The notes under the pieces are model-generated. The model was not told the origin of the DNA and did no database searches. It saw only the letters and a list, made by a program, of their open reading frames with translations. A DNA stretch of 64,000 nt from assembly GCA_025618425.1 (NCBI GenBank), contig CM046842.1:26971209-27035208 (forward strand), read 5' to 3'. This document shows, one piece after another, positions 42,433-53,500 of this stretch (its first letter is position 1; each line of letters starts with the position of its first letter). Both the position numbers and the translations under genes were made by a program. Source of the DNA: Heliocidaris tuberculata. Taxonomy: Eukaryota > Echinodermata > Echinoidea > Camarodonta > Echinometridae.

Positions 42433-43526
42433 ACATAATGTTTTTTACATTTTTATTTCAAAGGTATTAGATAACAGAAATAGAAGAACAAGTCTGATAT
42501 TAACGATCCCCCTCTCCGTTTTTTGCCCCTTTATATACAAGGTTCGTTTCTAAAATTTGCTAGGAGCAAAGATAGCACCAGTCCAACAAACATTACTTTG
42601 ATCAATTACTGAAAGGCCTGTGTAGACTTCACTGATAACTTTTCAACAATAACGATAAATATAACGATATCTCTGCAAAACCTTCGCTGCAAATGATTTA
42701 GACTTCAACGATTTAAGCTAATGGGCCTTCCTCAACGATTGTATCGTCTCACTAGGATCGCTCGGCGAACAATGTAATGGTCTATCCTCAATAATTGTAA
42801 TACAGCGTGATATCACTGGCAAGAGAAGAGATGGCGACTGTGTCCATAGTGTTTAACAGACAGAACCAATGATTTTATAGTTGTAAAAATCGTGTAACCA
42901 CTTTATCGTCGTCGTTACTCTATAGTTTATCGCTATTTTTATCATTTATCCTAGGTCAGACCAGCCCTTAAAGAGAAGGGTGAGTCCTGGGAAAGGTAAA
43001 CACATATCTGTAAGCGTTCTCATTATTGATATTATGTTAGTTTAGAAGATTATCATAGTATATATGTCCCCTAGAAAGGATTGCTCTTTAAAGCTAATAG
43101 ACAGTCTCGGTAGCAAAAATCATACTGGCAAGAAACTTATCTGAAATAGTCACATACTATTCCCCGTTTATCATAAGACACATGTACGATATTATTTAAC
43201 ATTCCATTCACGATTTCGAACAAATTTTAGTGTAAATATCTGTAAGAAACGCTTGGTAACGGCTTTTCACTACCTCACGCTAAGACCATAATTATTCACC
43301 CGAAGGTTCCCCGCACAATAAACCCAGCGCTACGCACTATGTGTATCGTATTCTACACACACAGCAATCCTCGTGTAAGTAGTGTGTGTGGCCGTTGTTT
43401 GAATTTACATCCCCTCTTTTTTTGGGCCAGGGATTTTTTTTATTACTTTTCACCTCTCATTCGATAGATATTTCACTTGAGGAGGAAAAAACTTCACAGC
43501 ATCTTAGTTATGTTAGTACCCTGCTG
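42433..43526. other. No gene recognised
   Basis: Unique-looking AT-rich sequence downstream of the FN3 membrane-protein gene. No exon could be identified on either strand. Confidence 0.35.
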
Positions 43527-43532
43527 TTTATT
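43527..43532 (-). promoter_or_regulatory. Possible polyadenylation signal AATAAA
   Basis: AATAAA on the minus strand lies about 330 bases after the predicted stop of the FN3 membrane-protein gene. This is a reasonable distance, but such hexamers are common in AT-rich DNA. Confidence 0.3.
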
Positions 43533-43859
43533 AAATAAAATCAAAGAAATCTCACGAAAAGTTTTTGAGGGCTTCCCAAAACTATCTGTTACCTTTAAAT
43601 GCCCTCACATTTGAAATATGACAAGAAACAAGTGAAATTGTTTTTAGTCCCATATACACCTTTCTGTGTGCAGTGCATGTGACAATTAGCAGGATTGAGT
43701 CAATTTCTCATAATTTTGGTGATTTCAAAACCGTACAGCATACACTTATTGTTATGTGATATATAATCAACCTTTCCAAAGTGCTTTGAGAGAGTTTCTT
43801 TCACATTTCAATCTCATGACTAGAACTCAACTTTATCTTTAAAATACCAATGATTCCTC

Positions 43860-43965
43860 CTACCGGTCGTTCATAACTACATCTGCTTGGCCTTCTGTTC
43901 CATTAGTGGTATCATTTTGTCCTATCTCTTTATACGGTTTATGCGGCTGCTCAATGTCCGTCCGC
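43860..43965 (-). CDS. Cytoplasmic tail exon of the membrane-protein gene
   Basis: 106 bases after the acceptor GTTTGCAAGAG. The first G completes the Trp codon begun in the previous exon, giving W, then RTDIEQPHKPYKEIGQNDTT, then NGTEGQADVVMNDR and TAG at 43862-43860. The match of phase, the hydrophilic composition and the single Tyr in KPYKEI support it as a short tail. It lacks a kinase or phosphatase domain. Distance from the previous exon is 3.8 kb, enlarged by the LINE and MITE between them. Confidence 0.6.
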
Positions 43966-46900
43966 CTCTTGCAAACGCAGTAACTACAAAGATAGTAGTA
44001 TATATACAAATGTTTAATATAAACCGAGCGTTACAGTGTTAAAGATAACAATGGATATAACTTCAGTTAAAGGGATTCGGTAACTTTGTGGAGGCTTGAT
44101 TTAATAAATTGTTGAATTTTGATATCTGTCTTGTATAATAATGTTCAGAAGGATAAATAAATAGCCAGGCATACTTGATATTTGATACTTGCTACTTGAT
44201 GAAATAATTTATCTTGCAGCTCCAAGAAGCTAAACTGGGATGAACTAAGCAATATGTCGTGAAGAGGTGTCATAGTGAAGATCTCTATTTTACAATAAAA
44301 AGAGAGTGCGCTGTGCAAGTAAAAATCTGGATACATCTTAGAGAACAAGAGATCCAGGTGGAGGCTGCAGATTTCTAATAATGGGAAGCGCAGCCTCTTT
44401 GAAAGCAATGAGTCCAATGATATGTACAACTTCACCAGGAAGGTGGTTCCATATCCAGATTGTTCTTGGGAAGAAGGAATATTTATAGGAGTCTATTGAT
44501 GACTTTGGTACAGCAAACTTCAGTGTGTGGTCTTTCCTTGCATGATATGTTGCCGGGGTGACTGCGGCTGGCATTTGCATGTTGACTAGTCCATAATGAA
44601 TCTTGTAGAACAGAGAGCACTGGTCCAGGAGTCGCCGATGGTGTAATGTGTCCCATCCGTGTGCAGACAACAGGTGTGAAGTTGGTGTAGACCACCTGTA
44701 GTCATGTGCAAGAAACCGAGCTGCCGCTCTTTGAACTTGCTGACGGCTGTTGATAGCAGTCAAGGTGTAGGGATTCCATGCCTCGGAGGCATATTCAAGC
44801 TGGGGCCGAACCAGTGCAGTGTAGGCTCTGGACTTCACTTCTCTTGAGCATGGAGAAAGAGTTGCTGGCCTTTTGCCTGATATTTTGGCAGTGTGTATTC
44901 CAGCGAAGGTCTGGTGTTACAGTTATCCCTAGGTACTTGTACTCCGAGACTCTTGGAACAATATCATCCTGAAGGTGATACTGATAGATCTTTGGACTTC
45001 ACATCACACCGCATTTTTTGATGTTGAAGTGCATGAGCCAGTTAGATGACCATGAAGATAATTTATGGAGGTCTTGTTGCAAAGCATGGTAGTCAGATTC
45101 TGATGAAATTTCACGATAGACTACACAATCATCGGCAAAGAGACGAATGGATGATGAAATGTCGTCTTGTATGTCATTGATGAAGAGTAAAAAGAGAGTA
45201 GGGCCGATAACTGAACCCTGCGGTACTCCTGAAGAGACCTCCTTCCATGATCCCATCAACAGCAACAGATTGTGTCCTTCCAGCCGGGAATGCACGGATC
45301 CAATTGAGAGAATCCCCAGAGATGCCATAATATTGTAGCTTGATGGAAAGTCGCTCATGTGGCACTCTATCGAAGGCTTTCTGAAAGTCTAGAAAACAGC
45401 ATCAGACTGATTACGACTCTGGAGTGTTTGAGACCACTCGTGGACTGCCGAGGTGAGTTGTGTTGCAGTTTATAACCCTTGTCGAAAACCATGTTGTGTA
45501 TTGGCAAGAATGTTATTTGCTGCAATGTGCTTGGAAATGTGACTCAGGATGATGTGTTCCATGACTTTGCAGGAGATACAAGTCAAGGAAATTGGCCTAT
45601 AGTTGGATGGATCACTTTTATCTCCGGACTTGTAGATTGATGTTACAAGAGCTTGCCTCCAGTGGGATGGGACCACGCCATTATTGTAACTTTGCTGGAA
45701 GAGGAATGCCAAGGCTGGTGCAATCTCATGAGCCATGAGCTTGAGCAATCTCGGTGGGATCTCATCAGGTCCACTTACCTTTGAAGGGTTCAGCTGTAAG
45801 AGTTGCTTTTCAACACCAGTAATGTGAATATAGAGCTGCTCTATGGATGGAAATGGAGAGGGATCCTTCTGAGGCATTGAGTGGACATCTTCATGAGTGA
45901 AAACAGACTGGAAAAACTCATTTAGACTCTCAGCTTTGTCAACTGGTGTTGCACACAACTTCGATGCCCAGCGAAGCGAGGGTATTCCAAGGTTTTCTGT
46001 ACGGCAGGACTTGATATACGACCAGAATCTTTTTGGGTTTTCTGTAAGACTAGCTCCAATGATCGTATTGATTTAGTTAGAATGTGCCTTGTGAACCATT
46101 TTAGCAACTTGGTTGCGGAAATGTCTGTATGTTTCCCAACCAACAGAAGTAGATAACCGCCGAGCTTTCTTGAACAGTCGGTCTCTCTTACGCATCTGAC
46201 GCTTGATGGTAGGTGTTATCCAAGGTAGGTGTCTTTTGTCCTTGGTCATCTTGGACGGCACCAGTTGAGACGGTTCCATGACATTTGCTCTTGCGACAAT
46301 TGCTCCGGTCTAACTTTGCCATGTTAATCCTAAACCTAAACCTAAACCTAAACCTAACCCTAACCCTAATCCTAATCTTCACATTGTCCTTAACAAAAAA
46401 CCAAATCATGACCTTGACCTTAACCTTTGACCTTTCAAGATATAGACGGAGGAGCAAATGTCACAGGAGCAAATGTCGTGTCACCGTTGAGACAGACAGT
46501 TGTTGAGAAAAGTACTAATCATGTTCCAATTTTCCTCCACACTCCGTTTCTCTGGACTTGTTTCAAGAAACTCTTTAGAGAAATCTGCAGCAGCCTTTTT
46601 GAGGCATTCAGGATCTGCTTTCTGAAACTGATAGACCTTTCTTGGTGGCTTGACTTGAATCTTGGCATTTGTCGAAAGCTTGAAAACAAGGATGTTGTGG
46701 TCTGATATACCTGAGGCTGAGTGTATACAAATGGAAAGGTTTTCAAATATATAATGCTATTATTAAGATATCTGTGACTGAATACTCCCATTTACGAAAG
46801 CGTATGGCCATACACTTTAGTCTAACACTGAGTCTATGGGGAAAAATGAGTCTGGCATTTCCGGTCACTTGCATATGTTTACTTTTGTGAAGCACATGAT

Positions 46901-47487
46901 GATTTTGAAGTGTTTTTTTCCCCCCTGGGCTTCATTTTTACACCATATCACACACACACTGATAGCATGTAAGGCCAGGCAGCTCAGCTTTTATCAAGCC
47001 TCTACAAAGTTACCAAATCATTTTAAATAATATTATCTACTTATGGTCTCTATAAAATGCAAAACATTTTACTCCATTTTCTGATGTTCTGCTACTATAC
47101 ATCTACTACAATTTTGCAGCACCAATAGCAAGTGTTTTCCTCTTCACGCCCCCTCCCCCGTCCCCCCTCCCCCATCATTTTTTTTTACAATTTTGTTTTT
47201 CTTGAATAGGAAATAAATTTATCTAGCCCTTAATTCCCACATTTTAAACTTCTGGTACTGCTGCAGCTGATAATGCTAATTACTACCTTCCTCAATTACT
47301 CCTGCAACTTCGACAGTTACCACCACCACCATCACCACCACCACTACTACTACTACTGCTGCTGCTACTACAACTACTACTACCATGCCCACTTCTACTG
47401 CTGCTATTACTACTACTGCTACTACTACTGCTACAACTACTACCGCTTTTTCTACTATTACTACTACTACTACTACTACTACTACAT

Positions 47488-47537
<50 letters not shown>

Positions 47538-50500
47538 GTTACTACTACCGCCTTCTGCCGTCACCACCATCACAAAATCTACTAGGACTACTACAAGGCC
47601 TACCTCTATCCATCCAAGCCTTCAATCCGAGAACTACCATTGTTGAGGAGAACGAAGATGAAAAACCGGATAGTAAGTGAAATGCTATTGCTAATTAAAA
47701 AAAAAAAGGAACAGATGAAACTTACCATATAATAACCAGAAGTACCAAAATGAGAAACGGCACAACAACAACAAAGCTCCATTTCCAGTGGCTGTATGGG
47801 ACTTCCAACGGTTTGTCCTGTGGGCATTCTGTACAATTCTGCAGAACTGGCATTTTGCATGGTTGCACTGTAGAACTGGGATGATCTGTATGATTAAAAA
47901 ATAATTATGGCATGGTTTAATTTTTGAACATGCAAACAGATAAAATGTCATCCTTTTTCCTTTTTGGGGGGGGGGGGGGGCAGTAAAAAAAAAAGTTCTT
48001 CAAATGCATTTATTTCTAACCGTGCTAAGTGTCACTTACGATGTTCATTACTGAACCCAGTGCTTCAAAATTGGTTAAACGACAAGAAACAAACGAATGG
48101 AAACTGGCTACTTATAGCATTGCCTTAACATATTTTGTGCAAATATTCGTAATGATGGTCGTACCGTTAATTGGAAGTGTGGTAACCCGCACTATTGGTT
48201 CATGTGGCCCTTCACGAGCCGATAAGCAATTGATCAGAGAAACCGCGATCTGGTATTCTGAGTTCGGCTCCAAGTGATCAACACTGAACTCGTGGTCACT
48301 GTCCACCGGCACGAACCCGACGCTGAGCCACGGTTCGCCATCGTCGTCCTCGTCTTTCTTGGCATGTACCACGTACCCACAGATTGGGCCATCGCCTCGA
48401 TGTTGACCAGTCCAGCGGATACCCACGTTTGATGAAGTCAGACTGGTACTTTGAGGTGCTTGTGCCAAGGTTGGTAGGACTATCAAATAATTAAAGACTA
48501 ACTTTAAAGGGGGTACCCAATGGTGAAACAATGTTAGTTCATTTAAAAGATCATGATTTTATTAGCAGAAAATCATCTGCCTTAAGTTTTTTAAAAATTT
48601 CGTGTTGCCAGAAAAATCCCCGAAATATGGTAAGACTTCAGGATATTTTGGCCCCTCAGCTGTGTCCCAATTTCAGCTAGGTAACCACAATGACGTCAAA
48701 GTGGTTACCCAGGTTCGCGTATTGCAGATGTGTTGCGCGCTAGACTGTACAAAATGCATTACACCTTGCGCGCATTTTGCTATAATTGCGCGACAAGGTA
48801 ACCACTTTGACGTCATTGTGGTTACCTAGCTGAAATTGGGACACAGCTGAGGGGCCAAAATATCCTGAAATCTTACCATATTTCGGGGATTTTCTGGCAA
48901 CACGAATTTAAAAAAAAAATTTAAGGCAGATGATTTTCTTCTAATAAAATCATGATCTTTTAAATGAACTAACATTGTTTCAGCATTGGGTACCCCCTTT
49001 AAGTTGAGTTCTGTCCATATGAAATTACATTTTGAAAGAAACTCTCTGAGAGCATCGAGAAAGGATGGTTATATAGAACATAAGATTTGGTGGAGACTGT
49101 GAGGAATTGGAATCCTCTAAATGATAAGAAATTGACTTAAATGTGATTCACATGCAATGCACTCTGAAATGGGTATAAATTGGACTACACACATGTGGGA
49201 TGAAAGTTTGATCAAAGCTTTTCAGCTATTTCTCGTTATATTGCGACTATGGTTACAAAGATCAATCCTCCTCAGCTGGTATTTCTTGTATGATATTCTT
49301 CTACATTGTACACTGACATAACAAGAATGAGAAAGCTTACAAAGACAAAGACAAACCTTGTCTTTGAATGCCAAAGAGCATATGTGACCCTTCACTACAA
49401 GACGACCAATAAGTTGCAACGGGGGTTTTAGAGTAAACAGCTGAAAAAGGTGGTTTGGGGTGGAAATTTTGATTTTAAGTTTTCTGTATTTTCTGAAAGT
49501 TCATTTATTAATCTACCATCTGACAAAATTTCAGGTTAAAATGGCATGTTGAAATATGTTTTTACTCTAATTCAAAATGACCATGTTTTCCTGGACATTC
49601 AATCTTTGTGTCTTAACTTGGTGGGATCGTACTTCACATCGCTTTTCTGGTATAACTTTAAAACTTTGCACTTTCTGATATTCGAAATTTATTCTGAAGG
49701 TATGGAAAGTTTCAACCCAATCCAATCAGTGCTTCACAGTGTATGCTAGGGAGATTTGACTCAACCTTTTTTGCGACAAACAATAGGGAGTTCTCAAATG
49801 GTCATTCTTCTTTAGAGCCCGTTTTCTCTATTGTTTTGGTCATTAGCCTGTCTGACACGTTGACGTTCTCATTTTAATATACAAGGGTTTGCTAGTCCAT
49901 ACAAAACAAGTTATATATCATTTTAAAGGGGGTACCCAATGCTGAAACAATGTTAGTTCATTTAAAATATCATGATTTTATTAGCAGAAAATCATCTGCC
50001 TTAAGTTTTTAAAAATTCGTGTTGCCAGAAAAATCCCCGAAATATGGTAAGACTTCAGGATATTTTGGCCCCTCAGCTGTGTCCCAATTTCAGCTAGGTA
50101 ACCACAATGACGTCAAAGTGGTTACCTTGTCGCGCAATTATAGCAAAATGCGCGCAAGGTGTAATGCATTTTGTACAGTCTAGCGCGCAACACATCTGCA
50201 ATACGCGAACCTGGGTAACCACTTTGACGTCATTGTGGTTACCTAGCTGAAATTGGGACACAGCTTAGGGGCCAAAATATCCTGAAATCTTACCATATTT
50301 CGGGGATTTTCTGGCAACACGAATTTTAAAACAAAATTTAAGGCAGATGATTTTCTTCTAATAAAATCATGATCTTTTAAATGAACTAACATTGTTTCGG
50401 CATTGGGTACCCCCTTTAAGGCTTAGAATCTTAGCTTTCAGAATGTGTTGAAATTTTTAAAAACCCCAAATATCCAACTTATTGGTCGTTTTGTGGTGGA

Positions 50501-53500
50501 GGGTCACATATTTTTAATAATTTAGTGCGGATCAAATAATGAAATACCGAAGGGTATTTTCATCTATAATTTTGTGGAGATGAATGCACAATTTGCTTAT
50601 CCCGTTTACTTCTGAATTGTCCCATTTCCATAAGCTTACTGCAGGAGCCACCTGGTTCTCTTAAGGCCACCGCACATCTTACGACTGGTCTGCCATCCGA
50701 TTTGCGAAATAAATCACTATAACATTAAATATTGGCATTTTAACAAATGAAATCTACCCTATTCAGGTTCTGAAAAGTAATATGAATATTAAACATAGAG
50801 TTTGGGTGAGCTGTCAGCTTCTACAGGGAATAAGGGCAAAATTAGTTTCAAATCGTAGGCAGTCGTACGATTTTTGTGACGTCACTACGACTCGGAGCCG
50901 ATTTGGCCATTCCACCAACTAGAAAACTCGGCGAGGCCGTATAATCGATTACACTATCTGTATACCTATTCAGACCTTCAATCAGAAATATTTTTCGTTT
51001 TTAAATGATTTGTAAAATGATATTACATTTTCTTCTGAAATCGGATCGCAGACCAATCGTAAGGTGTGCGGTGGCCTTTAGGTAGCGGGTTAATGAGAGA
51101 GTGGAAAATAATCTTTTGAGCATTTCCATTCTTGGTGAATTTAGTGGGGATGAATACGCACTTTGCTTAAAGGGGGTACCCAATGCTGAAACAATGTTAG
51201 TTCATTTAAAAGATCATGATTTTATTAGAAGAAAATCATCTGCCTTAAATTTTTTTTAAAATTCGTGTTGCCAGAAAATCCCCGAAATATGGTAAGATTT
51301 CAGGATATTTTGGCCCCTCAGCGGTGTCCCAATTTCAGCTAGGTAACCACAATGACGTCAAAGTGGTTACCTTGTCGCGCAATTATAGCAAAATGCGCGC
51401 AAGGGATAATGCATTTTGTACAGTCTAGCGCGCAAAAGTTAAAGCAGATGATTTTCTGCTAATAAAATCATGATCTTTTAAATGAACTAACATTGTTTCA
51501 GCATTGGGTACCCCCTTTAAAGCTCAGACGGGACAAACTCACTTTTTTTGAGAGAGGTAATATTTAGGTTTTAAAGCTATACTTCGTGTGCCATCCACTT
51601 AACTGTTTCTGTGTATTGCGTGTTTAAAACAGACTGTGGGGTGAATACACAGTTTTCTTCATGACAAGGCGGAAAATATAGTAGTTTACAGCGAGATTTT
51701 CCATTCTTGGTCAATTTCAATGTAGCGGTCGTTGAACGGGTCCGCTCGCTATTCATAAGAACCGCTATTCACAGAAAACCGCTATTCATTTAACACGAAT
51801 AGCGCTCCTTTTGAGTGGTTATGAATAGTGGTCCTTATGAATGGATGTCCTTATGAATAGCGATGAAATTTGTCTATGGTTCGCTCGCTATTCAGAAGGA
51901 CCGCTATTCGTACAAAACCGCTATTCCTTTAGTCACGCGTTAGTGATAGCGGTCCTTATAAGTGGTCCTTATGAATAGGGGTCCTTATGACTAGCGAGGT
52001 TACCCCGTCGTTGAATATACGATGAGAATGGGCCACGGAACTGGGGGGGGGGGGGGGGTTGGGGGCTACAGTTCTCCCCCCCTCCCACTTTTTTGTAGAC
52101 ACATTAAAAAAAATCTCCCCTTATTTTCAAGGAAGAAATAATTTCTAGTAATTTATAAAATTGATAAAATTAATATAAAAGACTGTTATTGTAGTGAGAA
52201 TTCCTATAAAATGCAGATAAAATGCTAAAGATATGATTTAAAAGTCCCAATATTTCTGATTTTATATATCAAAATCTCTCATCCATGTCCTTTACTAACA
52301 TGTTTTCCATTTGTACAAATGGACAATACATGCCCGCCTCTTTAATGCACAGTTAATGCAAAATCTAGGCCTAATAAAGCATGGTGTTATTAAAAAACAG
52401 TGTAGAAAACAAGCTCAGATATTTTCACGTGGCTTTTCGGGACTGTACAATTTCCAAAATGACATTCTATCTATCTATGTTCTATACCACTTTTGTATCA
52501 TTTCTTTTCTACTTAATTCTACCTATTTTCTTCTCTTTCCATAGCGCTTAGAGACTTAATTGCAATTTGCGCTATATAAAAATTGAAAATTATTATTATT
52601 ATTATAATTATTATCACATCTTCTACAAGTTTATGAGTCTTCTTTCAGGATTCAGAATGACACATCAACCCTTTAGAGAAATGTTAGGATTATTTAATAT
52701 CAGGGTCTGTGGGGATGGGGGCGGGAGTACAGTGTCCCCAGTATTTCAGGAATTTGGATATCCTAGAAGTTCCCCCTTTTACATAGATTAATTTAGACAA
52801 GTGCTCCCTTTTCTTTATATTCCTACCCGTTCAACAATCTTAAAATTTGATTTTATTATACCACTGATAATTGCCAGAGGCCCATTGAAATCTGAGAGGT
52901 GCCCCCTTCTTCCTTGACAACTGTCCCTTTTCCTTAGTAAGAAGTGCCTCTTCCCCCTTTATAAGTATCCTTTATATTATAATACGTTCCCCTTTTCCAA
53001 TCTTATAATTGCCCCTATTCTTTCTGATAAGTGCTTCCTTTATTTTATCTTTTTATAAACGAGCCTCTTCCGTTTTTATCTCTGATAAAACTCCTATTTA
53101 AATCATTTGCATCAAATGTACCTATTAATCTCTTTCAATAACTGCCTCTTTTCCATTCTCACTTTCCGTCTGATAAGTGCATCTTTACCTGTGGCCAAAA
53201 ATCCTCTATTCAAATTTGAGAGGTGCCCGTTCTAATTCGACAAGTGCCCCTTCCGCCTTCTGCTAAATGACACATGACATCTCTGATGAGTGCCCATTTG
53301 TACCTCTTATAAGTTTTCCTTAATTCATTTTCATTTTTCTTTCTAAGAAGTACAATTCCTTCTCATAAGGGCCCCTCTTCCTTTATATATAAAAAAAAGA
53401 AGTAATAACACAAAAACACACCTTTTCCATTCTCATAAATGCCCTTTTTACCTCTGGTATAAAGTGCCAATATTCAAATACCACATGTTTCATCCTCTGC

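Larger units (their letters stand above)
44174..46733 (-). mobile_element. CR1/jockey-type LINE, 5'-truncated, inserted in a MITE
   Basis: The coding remnant on the minus strand runs from the end of the endonuclease domain (DHNILVFKLSTNAKIQV, about 46700) through a linker and reverse transcriptase to a C-terminal domain ending near 44338. The 3' end is a repeat tail (ATCAAGTAGCAAGTATCAAA on the minus strand) abutting the MITE at 44174. Frame shifts and stops are present. It is interrupted by a 214-base element at 46272-46485. Confidence 0.75.
44071..47023. mobile_element. TTAA-flanked MITE (GGGATTCGG family) split by a LINE
   Basis: The left part 44071-44173 and right part 46734-47023 match the intact MITE at 40643-41038. 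TTAA lies at 44067-44070 and 47024-47027. The break falls in AGCCAGGCATAGAAAGG of the intact copy. The element lies in the last intron of the FN3 gene. Confidence 0.75.

Noticed and set aside
42213..42434. 73-codon frame with repeated Tyr-Ile
   Set aside because: It is the translation of (CA)n/(TA)n microsatellites.
46326..46378. Possible true telomere or chromosome end
   Set aside because: Only about 50 degenerate bases, inside a MITE with a target duplication, in the middle of a LINE.
47273..47680. 135-codon Tyr/His-rich frame and overlapping Ser- and Thr-rich frames
   Set aside because: They are created by the CTA trinucleotide microsatellite; both strands are open for that reason.
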